30,107 bases of DNA from CAZJQD01 sp964548165 [NCBI: uncultured bacterium] (GCA_964548165.1 CAZJQD010000043.1:1-30107); one strand, 5' to 3'; positions 23,088 through 30,107 are shown, counted from the first letter of the stretch. Notes: generated by a model from the letters alone, not told the origin. Made by a program: numbers and translations.

Positions 23088-23953
23088 CCAAGACGTCGGC
23101 GCAGGTCGCCCGTGTGCGGGCTCCCGAACGCCAGGGCATCCGGCGGTCCCAGGCGCTGGATGACAAGACCCGTGCCGGTGCGCGCGGCCCAATCCGTGAT
23201 GCCGCTGTAGAGCCCCCCGCACGGAAGATGCTCTTCCACGACGATGAGCCTGTTCACGCGCGCGGCGAGGTGATCGAGGGTCTCGATGTCGAGGGGCTTC
23301 ACGGTGTGGAACTGGTAAGCGATCGGCCGGAGACCGTCGTGAGCGAGGGCGCGGAGCGCGGTCCAGACGTCGAAGGCCGAGTCGGCGGTCGTGACGACGG
23401 CGACGCGTTCGCCGTCCTGCAGAAGGCGCGCGCGTCCGAGAACCGCGGGTGTTTCGCAGGGAATCGTGGGCTCGCCGCCACGGCCGATCCTCATGTAGGA
23501 CGGACCGGATAGAGCGAGGAGCTGGGGGACGAGTTCGATCACCTCGCGCGCGTCGGCGGGCGCGGTGACGGTCATGCCCGGGAGCGACCCTAGGAGCGCG
23601 AAATCCTCGACGGAGTGGTGGGTGACGCCGCTATGCGCGTAACCGTAGCCGCCGCCCGCGCCGACGGTGAGGACCGGGAGTCGGTGATAGTTGACGGCGA
23701 TGCGGATCTGGTCGTAGGCGCGCGCCGTGACGAAGGACGCGATCGAGTAGATGATCGGCCGCCAGCCCTCGAGCGCGAGCCCGGCGGCAGCCAGGGCCAT
23801 CTGGGCCTCGGCGACGCCGGCATTGATGTAGCGCGGGCCGAATTTCTCGCGGTAGTCGTCGAAGATCTGGAAGCCGAGGTCGGCGGTCAGGAAGATGACC
23901 CGCGGATCCTTCTCCGCCGCCTTCGTCAGAGCCTCGATGAACGCGGCCTTCAC
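23006..23953 (-). CDS. Transketolase, C-terminal (pyrimidine-binding) subunit
   Basis: A 315-residue protein matching the second half of a split transketolase. MKAAFIEALTKAAEKDPRVI and FLTADLG open the pyrimidine-binding domain; RYINAGVAEAQMALAAAGLA carries the thiamine-activating glutamate, and SIASFVTARAYDQIR, GYAHSGVTHHSVEDFALL and YMRIGRGGEP are typical. The C-terminal transketolase domain ends with HLPCGGLYSGI and FGSPHTGDLRRRLG. The ATG at 23953 overlaps the N-subunit stop as ATGA, so the two chains are made together. Split transketolases in polysaccharide loci are thought to make unusual sugar phosphates, which is the likely role here. The last 82 nt overlap the convergent glycosyltransferase. 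Confidence 0.92.
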   Translation of the reverse strand: MKAAFIEALTKAAEKDPRVIFLTADLGFQIFDDYREKFGPRYINAGVAEAQMALAAAGLALEGWRPIIYSIASFVTARAYDQIRIAVNYHRLPVLTVGAGGGYGYAHSGVTHHSVEDFALLGSLPGMTVTAPADAREVIELVPQLLALSGPSYMRIGRGGEPTIPCETPAVLGRARLLQDGERVAVVTTADSAFDVWTALRALAHDGLRPIAYQFHTVKPLDIETLDHLAARVNRLIVVEEHLPCGGLYSGITDWAARTGTGLVIQRLGPPDALAFGSPHTGDLRRRLGYGAEAVAEAVKAGWNAASRSRTSSGR

Positions 23954-24801
23954 GGTTTCTTCTCGGCGTGGATGGGGCTCTCGCCGAGCTCGGCGAGGGC
24001 GCGGGAGAGATCATCGGGCCGGGGCACGCGGTAGTGCCAGAGCGCCTCGTCTTGCATGAAGCTGACGCCCGCACCCTTCACGGTCTTGAGGATGAGGGCT
24101 GTCGGCCGTCCCAAGGCAAAAGGCACGCGGTCGAGCGCGGCGATGACGGCGGCGACATCATTGCCGTCGACGGTGCAGGCCGACCACCCGAAGCCCCGGA
24201 ACTTCTCCTCGATCGAGGTCGGGCCCATGATCGTGTCGGTGCGGCCGACAGCCTGGAGCCCGTTGTAATCGACGAGCGCGACGAGCTTGTCGAGACCGTG
24301 CGCGGCGGCGAAGATCGCCGACTCCCAGACAGCGCCCTCGTTGCACTCGCCGTCGCTCATGAGGACCGCGGCGCGGGCCGGGTTACCGTCGAGCAGGAGG
24401 CCGTAGAGCATGCCCGAGGCGACGCCGAGGCCGTTGCCAAGACTGCCCGAGGAAGTCTCCAGCAGGGGGAGCGCGTGCTGGCAGGGATGATCGGGAAGGG
24501 GGGAATCGGCGGTGGCGTAGCAGCCGAGGAACTCCTTCGGGATGAAGCCCCGGTCGGCCAGCGCGGCGTAGAGGGCCGTGCAGCCGTGCCCCTTGGAGAG
24601 GATGAACCGGTCGCGATCCGGCCGGCGGGGCTCGGTGGGCGAGACGTTCAGCCAGTGGTAATAGAGTGCGACGAGGGCCTCGACGCAGCTGTACGCCGAA
24701 CCGACGTGACCCACCTTCGCGTCGTGGGCCACCTGGACGCACGTGGCCCGGATACGCCGGGCGGCGCGCTCGAGGGAGGCGATATCGGGAGCGTCAGGCA
24801 T
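23950..24801 (-). CDS. Transketolase, N-terminal (thiamine diphosphate-binding) subunit
   Basis: A 283-residue first half of the split transketolase. DAKVGHVGSAYSCVEALVAL, RFILSKGHGCTALYAALADR, DHPCQHALPLLETSSGSLGN and the cofactor motif MSDGECNEGAVWESAIFAAA ending in LVALVDYN are all present, as is GHSL-type GSLGNGLGVASGM. It pairs with the C-subunit downstream by a 4-nt overlap. The 45-bp spacer from the asparagine-synthase-like gene has no promoter or ribosome binding site that I trust, so it is probably transcribed from upstream of the neuB-like gene. With the partner it would move two-carbon units between sugar phosphates in the cytoplasm; the specific substrate is unknown. Confidence 0.92.
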   Translation of the reverse strand: MPDAPDIASLERAARRIRATCVQVAHDAKVGHVGSAYSCVEALVALYYHWLNVSPTEPRRPDRDRFILSKGHGCTALYAALADRGFIPKEFLGCYATADSPLPDHPCQHALPLLETSSGSLGNGLGVASGMLYGLLLDGNPARAAVLMSDGECNEGAVWESAIFAAAHGLDKLVALVDYNGLQAVGRTDTIMGPTSIEEKFRGFGWSACTVDGNDVAAVIAALDRVPFALGRPTALILKTVKGAGVSFMQDEALWHYRVPRPDDLSRALAELGESPIHAEKKP

Positions 24802-24846
24802 GAAGGCGGTCCATCCTCAGCGAACCGGGCGGGCGGCGCAAGTCCC

Positions 24847-26688
24847 TCACGAGGCAAACTCCTCGAGGAAGATCTTCGCGTTCACGAAGTTGAAGAGGAA
24901 CTTGCTCTCGCTATTCGGGTAGCTGTCGCGGTCGAGGAGCGCGGCGACGGCCTCGCGGCGGACGAGGTCGAAGACGGGGCTCTCGGCCATGAGCGCGTCG
25001 CGCGTCGCGGGATCACGCGTGTCGAGGAGCGCCGTGATCGGGAGGTTGAAGCCGACCTTCCGGGGGTTATCCAGGATGAGATCGGGCGCCCAGCCGCGAG
25101 CGGCGTCGCGGAGCACGGACTTCGCATGCCCGTTCCGGACGAGATGCCGCGTCGGGATGGTGTAGCAGAAGTCGACGAGGGCGCGGTCCAGGTAGGGGGA
25201 GCGGTTCTCGACGGAGACGGACATCGCGTTGAGGTCGTCCTCGTGGAGGATGACGGGGACGTTCTCGTGGCGGAGTTCGTTGAGCATCCGGTTGCGGAGC
25301 AGGTCGCCGGTGAAGGACTCCTCGTGGAAGGGCTCGGTCCACGGCGTCTTCAACCAGGAGGAGAAGACGTCGGACTGGAGGTAGATGTGCCCGCGGAACG
25401 TGGGGTCGTGGACGAAGAGGTTCGGGTCGGAGAGGTAGGGATTCCGCACGACGGGCTTCACCAGGCGTTCCCAGTCCGCGAGGGCGCGGGCGTGAAGGCC
25501 CTCATCGGGACATGCTCCATGCAGGACCTCCCGGAGGTAGGCGAGGTGGTGGTCGTAGTAGCCGGAGAGGAGCTCGTCGGCGGCGGTGCCGCTGACGGAG
25601 ACCTTGTAGCCGGCGGCGGCGACCGCCTGCTGGATCATCCAGTGGGCGTAGTACGTGATCGTGTAGACGGGGGCGTCGTGGATCCTGACGAGTTCCCTGA
25701 GGCGCGGGAGGAAGTTGGAGGTCTCGGCGTGGATGACCGTGTGGCGGATCCCGAGCTCGCGCGCGGACGCGACCGCGGTCTCGGCCTCGTCGTAGCGCGG
25801 ATCGCCGCTCGCAATGGTGAAGCCGTGAACGTCGTAGCCGAGCTCGCGGGAGGCCATGCCGATGAGCGCGTTCGAGTCGACGCCGCCGCTCATGCAGAAG
25901 GCCAGGGGCACGTCGGCGCGAAGGCGTAGCCGCATCGAGTGGTGGAGTCGCGCGCGAACGCCGTCGACGGCCTCCTCGTACGTCATCTCGGCGGGGGAGA
26001 AGGCGGGCTTCCAGTAGGTGTGGGTCGCGGCCTGGACGTTCGGTCCGAGCCGCAGCCAGGTGGCCGCCGGCAGCTCGCGAACGCCCTCGAAGAAGGTCGC
26101 GTTCGTCTTGTAGAGGGCCTTGTAGCCGTTGACGAGGTGGCGGAGTACCTGCTCGCGGTTGACGGGCGATCGGCGGCCGCGGAGCGCGAAGAGCGCCTTC
26201 ACCTCGGAGGCAAAATAGAACCCGGTCTCATCCTCGAGAATGTACAGCGGCTTCTCACCGAACCGGTCACGCGCGAGGTGGAGATTGCCCGTGGACTCGT
26301 TGTAGAGAGCGAAGGCCCACATGCCCTCACAGGTTTCGAGCGATTCGAGGCCGCCGCGACATAGCGTCTCCAGGAGAATCTCGGTGTCCCCGGTGGTGCG
26401 GGGCCACCATCCCTCCGCGCGAAGCTCCTGGCCCAGCTCGACGTAGTTGTAGAGCTCGCCGTTGAAGACTAGCCAGTCGCCGTCGATGCCGAAGGGTTGG
26501 GAGGAACGCGGGTCGAGGTCGATGATCGAGAGGCGGGTGTGGAGGAGGAGCGTGTGGACTCCGGTCGGGTGTCGGAATGACTTCTGGCCGGAGGCGTCGG
26601 GGCCGCGGTGGCGCATCAGGCGCAGGCATTCGCTGATCCGGGATTCGTCCGGGGGATGCGCTCCGTGGTAGCCCGCGATCCCGCACAT
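24847..26688 (-). CDS. Asparagine-synthase-like glutamine amidotransferase
   Basis: A 613-residue protein. MCGIAGYHG gives the Cys2 glutaminase nucleophile, with LMRHRGPDASG, LLLHTRLSIIDLD and FNGELYNYVEL in the class II glutaminase domain (about residues 1-210). The synthetase domain has the ATP-binding SGGVDSN at about residue 267, SGTAADELLSGYYDHHLAYL, SVENRSPYLDRALVDF and KSVLRDAARGWAPDLILDNPRKVGFNLP (quoted in part: AARGWAPDLILDNP). In surface-glycan loci this family often amidates sugar acids (WbpS/WbtH-type uronamide formation) rather than making asparagine; that is the preferred role here. Its ATG shares one base with the neuB-like stop (TGATG). The open frame upstream to 27156 lies inside the neuB-like gene and is shadow. 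Confidence 0.93.
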   Translation of the reverse strand: MCGIAGYHGAHPPDESRISECLRLMRHRGPDASGQKSFRHPTGVHTLLLHTRLSIIDLDPRSSQPFGIDGDWLVFNGELYNYVELGQELRAEGWWPRTTGDTEILLETLCRGGLESLETCEGMWAFALYNESTGNLHLARDRFGEKPLYILEDETGFYFASEVKALFALRGRRSPVNREQVLRHLVNGYKALYKTNATFFEGVRELPAATWLRLGPNVQAATHTYWKPAFSPAEMTYEEAVDGVRARLHHSMRLRLRADVPLAFCMSGGVDSNALIGMASRELGYDVHGFTIASGDPRYDEAETAVASARELGIRHTVIHAETSNFLPRLRELVRIHDAPVYTITYYAHWMIQQAVAAAGYKVSVSGTAADELLSGYYDHHLAYLREVLHGACPDEGLHARALADWERLVKPVVRNPYLSDPNLFVHDPTFRGHIYLQSDVFSSWLKTPWTEPFHEESFTGDLLRNRMLNELRHENVPVILHEDDLNAMSVSVENRSPYLDRALVDFCYTIPTRHLVRNGHAKSVLRDAARGWAPDLILDNPRKVGFNLPITALLDTRDPATRDALMAESPVFDLVRREAVAALLDRDSYPNSESKFLFNFVNAKIFLEEFAS

Positions 26689-27734
26689 CAGGACTGCTCC
26701 AGGTCCGCGTTCGTTATCGCGACGCCGCGGGACACGGCCTGGGCCAGTCGACTGCCGATGAGGGAGCGTTCCATTCCTGGCGCGAAGCCGCCCTCGGGTC
26801 GGAGCCACGTGAGGTCCGAGGCGGCGAGGACGGTGCCGGGGGCGAGGTCGCGATGCGCGCAGATTGATCGGCGGATGGCGCGTCGCGTCTCGGTCTCGCA
26901 CGGCATCACGACCTTCTCGCCCGAACCCAGCATGGCGTCGACGTTCGGGATCCGGTCGAGGATGAGCCCGTCGATGGTCGGGAGTTCCTCGACGAGGGCG
27001 CGGAACTCGGGGGGGTCGGCCGAGAGCTGGTGGTCGCGGAAGTCGGAGAGGTTCTTGTCGAGCGTGAAGTGTTTCTCGATGATGCGAGCGCCGAGCGCGG
27101 CCGCCGCCAGGACAGCGTCCGAACCGAGCGCGTGATCGGAGTAGCCGATGGTGCAACGCGGGAAGCGGGCGCGGAGGGTGGGAATGGCCAGGAGGTTCAG
27201 CTGGTCCGGCGGCGCGGGGTAACTGCTGACGCAGTGGAGGAGAGCGAGGCGATCCCCGAAGGCGGTCTCTCGAGCCGAGAGCACGGTGACGGCTCGTTCG
27301 ACCTCCAGGAGCGTGCTGGCGCCGGTGGAGACGATGACGGGAAGTCCCGAGTCGGCGACGGCCTCGAGGAGCGGGACGAAGGTGATGTCGCCGGACGCGA
27401 TCTTGTAGGCGTCGACGAGGGGCCTGAGCATCGCGGCAGACTCGAGGTCGAGGGGCGTGGAGAGAAAGAGCATCCCGAGTTCGTGGGTGAGCGCCGAGAG
27501 GGCGCGATACTGGTCGGCGCTCAGTTCGAATCCCTTCAGGCGCGCGACGCGGGCGGGAACGCCGGGGCCGACCAGGGCGTCCGCGCGCAGGGTCTGGAAC
27601 TTCACGGCGCGGGCGCCGGCCTCGTGGGCGGCGCGGACCATCTGCATGGCGCGCTCGAAGTTCCCCTCGTGGTTGTTCCCGATCTCGGCGACGAGGAGGC
27701 AGGATTCAGATGAATGCCAGGAGCCGATCTTCAG
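26688..27734 (-). CDS. neuB: NeuB/PseI-like nonulosonate synthase with a CTG start
   Basis: The family condenses phosphoenolpyruvate with a hexosamine-type sugar to make sialic, legionaminic or pseudaminic acids. Read from a CTG at 27734 it has 348 residues: KIGSW, then LLVAEIGNNHEGNFERAMQM (the conserved AEIG-N-H-G first strand), ARAVKFQTLRADAL, GMLFLSTPLDLESAAML, YKIASGDITFVPLLEAV, PVIVSTGASTLLEVE, GYSDHALGSDAVLAAAALGA and EKHFTLDKNLSDFRDHQLSA, with a C-terminal SAF domain (RSICAHRDLAPGTVLAASDL). The first in-frame ATG (27647) is residue 30 and would delete the first barrel strand. No ATG, GTG or TTG exists in frame between the upstream stop (27786-27788) and the motif. A perfect AGGAGG lies 8 nt before the CTG. 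Which nonulosonate is made is not determinable. Confidence 0.85.
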   Translation of the reverse strand: MKIGSWHSSESCLLVAEIGNNHEGNFERAMQMVRAAHEAGARAVKFQTLRADALVGPGVPARVARLKGFELSADQYRALSALTHELGMLFLSTPLDLESAAMLRPLVDAYKIASGDITFVPLLEAVADSGLPVIVSTGASTLLEVERAVTVLSARETAFGDRLALLHCVSSYPAPPDQLNLLAIPTLRARFPRCTIGYSDHALGSDAVLAAAALGARIIEKHFTLDKNLSDFRDHQLSADPPEFRALVEELPTIDGLILDRIPNVDAMLGSGEKVVMPCETETRRAIRRSICAHRDLAPGTVLAASDLTWLRPEGGFAPGMERSLIGSRLAQAVSRGVAITNADLEQS

Positions 27735-27742
27735 GACAGGGT

Positions 27743-27748
27743 CCTCCT
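27743..27748 (-). promoter_or_regulatory. Shine-Dalgarno site deciding a CTG start for the neuB-like gene
   Basis: AGGAGG on the minus strand (27748-27743) lies 8 nt before the in-frame CTG at 27734-27732. No ATG, GTG or TTG in any frame lies within the next 80 nt before ATG 27647, so CTG is the only sensible start that uses this site. Confidence 0.65.
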
Positions 27749-27762
27749 GGTCCGGCGCTGGT

Positions 27763-27792
27763 TTGACGATGAGCGGAGGCGCGCCCTATGAT
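27763..27792 (+). promoter_or_regulatory. Strong predicted promoter of the methyltransferase gene
   Basis: TTGACG (27763-27768), an 18-nt spacer and TATGAT (27787-27792) end 13 nt before the ATG at 27806. The leader would be about 6 nt. It lies in the divergent spacer with the neuB-like gene, so the two transcription units may compete or be co-regulated. Confidence 0.65.
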
Positions 27793-27805
27793 GAGGCCAT
27801 ACTCC

Positions 27806-28549
27806 ATGTCCGACGCGCCGAATTACCGTGATCAACTCGCCCGAACCGAACGCATGAAGACCTATGCCGGAACGCAGGAGCGCTACCTCGCGAAGCCCCG
27901 GGAGAGCGACCGGATCCTCATCGAGATGTTGGCCGAACATGGGATCAACGGAACCTCGACCGTCCTCGACGTGGCTTGTTCGACGGGCAACCTCCTGCGC
28001 CACGTGCTTCGTCGCTGGCCCGGCATCGCGTTGACCGGTCGCGACCTTTCGAAGGACGCCATCGAGGTGGCGCGCGCCGTTCGCGAGCTCGACGGGATCC
28101 GGTTCGAGGTGGCCGACCTGCTCCAGAACGACGACGGCGCCGTCTTTGACGTGGTCATAGCCAACGCCGTCCTCTACCAGTTCCATGACGCCGAATACGA
28201 GCAGGCCGTCCGAAGAATCGGCGCGATGACGAAGCCGGGCGGCCTCTGCCTCGTCTTCGACTGGTACCACGCCTGGGAGCAGGACCTCGAGATCCTCGAG
28301 CGGACCGCTCTCGATCCGGACGGCATGACCATCGTCTGCAAGAGCTACCGGACGGCCTCGCGGATCTTCCGGGACGCCGGATTCGCGGAGCTGGAATTCC
28401 GCCCGTTCTCGATTCCGGTCGATCTCCCGAGGCCCGAGTCCATGGCGGACAATTGCAGTTACACGGTCCGCGCCGAGTCCGGGGAGCGGCTCACGTTCCG
28501 CGGCGGACTCTTCCAGCCGTGGTGCCACGTGGTGGCGCGAAAACTCTAA
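27806..28549 (+). CDS. Class I SAM-dependent methyltransferase
   Basis: A 247-residue soluble methyltransferase. STVLDVACSTGNLLRHVL (residues 51-68) is motif I, LTGRDLSKDAIEVARAV motif II, IRFEVADLLQND the adenine-side acidic motif, and FDVVIANAVLYQF motif IV, with GGLCLVFDWYHAW after it. The C-terminal part (FRGGLFQPWCHVVARK) is not diagnostic. Two ATGs at 27788 and 27791 fall inside the predicted -10 box, so 27806 is the likely start. It ends 5 bp from the convergent asparagine-synthase-like gene, leaving no space for a separate terminator. The substrate is unknown; the locus suggests a sugar or sugar-linked group. Confidence 0.85.
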   Translation: MSDAPNYRDQLARTERMKTYAGTQERYLAKPRESDRILIEMLAEHGINGTSTVLDVACSTGNLLRHVLRRWPGIALTGRDLSKDAIEVARAVRELDGIRFEVADLLQNDDGAVFDVVIANAVLYQFHDAEYEQAVRRIGAMTKPGGLCLVFDWYHAWEQDLEILERTALDPDGMTIVCKSYRTASRIFRDAGFAELEFRPFSIPVDLPRPESMADNCSYTVRAESGERLTFRGGLFQPWCHVVARKL

Positions 28550-28554
28550 CGCGC

Positions 28555-30107
28555 TCACCGGAACCACCGCCGCCACCAGGCTTCCAGCGCCACCATCTGC
28601 CAGAAGAGCATCGAGTGATCGGCCCTGCCCGCGCGGTGCTCGGCGATCAGGGACCGACGAGCCGGCTGGTCATAGAGGGGGCGCGTCATCCAGTCGTTGT
28701 TCTCCTCGATGCCGTCGAGGGCGGGCCCCTGGAACCAGAGGTAGGCGGGCGACGTCCAGCCGGTCTTTGTCGTGCGGCCCGTCACGTCGTCGGGCAGAAT
28801 GCCCTTCATGGCGCGGCGGAGGATGACCTTGTTCACGCCATCCCGGATCTTCCACTCGCCCGGGAGCGAGAACGCCAGCTCGACGAGACGGTGATCGAGG
28901 AAGGGGTAGCGGAGATCATTCCCGCAGGCCGCGGCGTTCATCCAGGCCGCACGCGCGCAGGGCAGGGTTGTCTCGCGCGAGAGGTCCTGCCAGAGCCGGT
29001 TGCGGAGGTAGTCGGGGAAGGGGTTCTCGGTTGCGAGCGGCCCTCCGGCGACGGCCCGAAGCTCGGGAGAGAGGGCGAGGAGATTGCGCCCGTATCGGTC
29101 CGCGTCGGGACGCGTTCCCCCGTTCTCGCCTCGCATCCTTCGCCACGTCTCCCGGACCAGGGCCTCGTCCTTGGGGTAGCGGGAGGAGGAATGGAGTCGT
29201 TGCCACGCGTCGATCTCGCGCATGAGTGTCGCGTTGTCGCCGGCGGCGTCGATATCGGCAAACCGGAAGAAGAAGTGCTCGTACTCGCCCGCGAAGAGTT
29301 CGTCGCCGCCGAGGCCGCCGAAGAAGCCGCGCGCACCGGCGCGGGCGGCCTGCGCCTGGACGAGATGATCCCAGTACCAGGTGACGGTGCAGACCGGCTC
29401 GTCGTGGACCCGATGCAGGTCCTGGGCCGCCGCGAGAAAATCCGGAATCGGTGCGATGGGCAGACCCTGCCACCGGCCATACGGGGCCGCCGCGGCCGCC
29501 GCGTCGTGCTCCTCGTTCTCGGCCCATCCGGGGAACGTGGTCGTGTAGACGGCGCATTCGGTTCCGAGAGAGCGCGAGGCCAGGGCCAGCACGCTCGAGG
29601 AGTCCATGCCCGAGGAGAGGGCGAAGGCTGCCGTCTTGGCGTCGAGGTCGGTGACGCGGCGTCGGACGGCATCTTCCAGCAGGAAAGCCACGGCCTCGGC
29701 CGCGGCCGCGGCATCGGGAGGCGCGGCGAGAGCGAAGGGCGCCGCCCAGTAGCGATGCTCCTTGATGCCAGCGTCGCCACAGAGAAGAGCGGTTCCCGGA
29801 GGCACACGCTCGATGCCTTCGAACGCGGTCGCGCGTCCGTCATGTTCATAGTGACGGTAGTGCGTGCCGAGGAAGCGCGCGGCTTGATCGAGGCGCGGAC
29901 GGGGCGTCGTGCCCGTGGCGGCCATAAGGGTTGAGATCGCTGTCGCCGCGGCGAATCCGATCGATGCACTCTTGGTGTTGCGGGCGATGAAGAGAGGATG
30001 AACGCCGATCCGGTCGCGAACAAGCCAGAGGCTCCGGATGCGGGGATCGTAAGCGGCGAGGGCGAACTCGCCCCAGAGCTCGCGGATCCAGCGGTCCTCG
30101 CCGGGCG
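28555..30107 (-). CDS. Second asparagine-synthase-like amidotransferase (5' end beyond the right edge)
   Basis: The visible 517 codons hold the end of the class II glutaminase domain and the whole synthetase domain. An ATG at 29925 exists, but the frame continues upstream to the window edge with WGEFALAAYDPRIRSLWLVR and DRIGVHPLFIARN, which is the standard glutaminase-domain region, so the true start lies outside. ALSSGMDSSSVLALA is the ATP pyrophosphatase loop, FFGGLGGDELFAGEYEHFFF and NDLRYPFLDHRLVELAFSLP are the asparagine-synthase substrate region, and VNKVILRRAMKGILPDDV is near the end. It shares with the 24847 gene an HDEPVCTVTWYWDHLVQAQ-type segment, so the two are paralogous. It probably amidates a glycan precursor. 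The N-terminal nucleophile cannot be checked here. Confidence 0.9.
   Translation of the reverse strand, partial: PGEDRWIRELWGEFALAAYDPRIRSLWLVRDRIGVHPLFIARNTKSASIGFAAATAISTLMAATGTTPRPRLDQAARFLGTHYRHYEHDGRATAFEGIERVPPGTALLCGDAGIKEHRYWAAPFALAAPPDAAAAAEAVAFLLEDAVRRRVTDLDAKTAAFALSSGMDSSSVLALASRSLGTECAVYTTTFPGWAENEEHDAAAAAAPYGRWQGLPIAPIPDFLAAAQDLHRVHDEPVCTVTWYWDHLVQAQAARAGARGFFGGLGGDELFAGEYEHFFFRFADIDAAGDNATLMREIDAWQRLHSSSRYPKDEALVRETWRRMRGENGGTRPDADRYGRNLLALSPELRAVAGGPLATENPFPDYLRNRLWQDLSRETTLPCARAAWMNAAACGNDLRYPFLDHRLVELAFSLPGEWKIRDGVNKVILRRAMKGILPDDVTGRTTKTGWTSPAYLWFQGPALDGIEENNDWMTRPLYDQPARRSLIAEHRAGRADHSMLFWQMVALEAWWRRWFR

Noticed and set aside
23968-25929. 653-codon plus-strand frame
   Set aside because: Antisense to the transketolase N-subunit and asparagine-synthase-like genes; composition is that of a complementary-strand artefact.
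26689-27156. Upstream extension of the first asparagine-synthase-like gene
   Set aside because: The extension lies within the neuB-like gene in another frame; MCGIAG at 26688 is the invariant mature start because Cys2 is the nucleophile.
28555-29925. Second asparagine-synthase-like gene as a complete 456-residue protein
   Set aside because: The frame continues upstream to the window edge with typical glutaminase-domain sequence, so the ATG at 29925 is internal.
28453-29934. 493-codon plus-strand frame
   Set aside because: Antisense to the second asparagine-synthase-like gene; no domain seen.
1-30107. CRISPR array, tRNA, rRNA or prophage genes
   Set aside because: No regularly spaced repeats, cloverleaf-like tRNA segments, rRNA motifs or phage structural/integrase proteins were found on reading both strands.

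Overview
The window is a high-GC (about two thirds G+C by eye, not computed), densely packed bacterial chromosome segment. No rRNA, tRNA, phage module, intact transposase gene or CRISPR array was recognised. Coenzyme F420 biosynthesis genes (cofD, cofC, start of cofE), a BolA/CGFS-glutaredoxin pair, a YgfK-like ferredoxin protein and a large surface-glycan locus fit a high-GC, probably uncultured lineage outside the well-studied groups. I cannot name the phylum from the sequence.

Bases 1-11373 are mainly metabolic. They hold the cofD-cofC-cofE run on the minus strand, a divergent FIST-domain sensor, an F420-type luciferase-like oxidoreductase, a YgfK-like TIM-barrel/two-[4Fe-4S] protein without its usual flavin/NAD(P)H domain, tyrosyl-tRNA synthetase, a glycogen debranching enzyme preceded by an 8-codon coupled leader ORF, a PilZ-like protein, and bolA with a monothiol glutaredoxin. 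Convergent pairs are separated by strong inverted repeats that look like bidirectional terminators.

Bases 11431-30107 look like a surface-polysaccharide or glycoprotein-glycan locus. The first minus-strand run is a GT2 glycosyltransferase, a small unknown protein, a CDP-glycerol-transferase-like GT-B protein and a YfhO-like membrane protein, largely chained by 4-nt overlaps. A plus-strand run follows: a remnant methyltransferase zinc-ribbon ORF, a GT2 enzyme and a TylF-type O-methyltransferase. A 202-bp element with 29-bp terminal inverted repeats exactly fills the gap between the stop codons of that methyltransferase and a convergent SPASM protein whose radical-SAM cysteines are missing. Then come a second TylF-like methyltransferase, another GT2 enzyme, and a minus-strand operon neuB-like / asnB-like / split transketolase (N and C halves). 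A class I methyltransferase and the 3' part of a second asparagine-synthase-like gene end the window. Together these could make, methylate, amidate and transfer an acidic (nonulosonate-like) sugar; the sugar itself is not identifiable here.

Two features of gene expression stand out. At least ten first-in-operon genes have a TANNNT -10 box only 6-13 nt before the start codon, several with a TTGCCN-like -35 at 17 nt, which implies leaderless or nearly leaderless mRNAs. The neuB-like gene, in contrast, has no ATG/GTG/TTG start that keeps its conserved N-terminus, but has a CTG codon 8 nt after a perfect AGGAGG.
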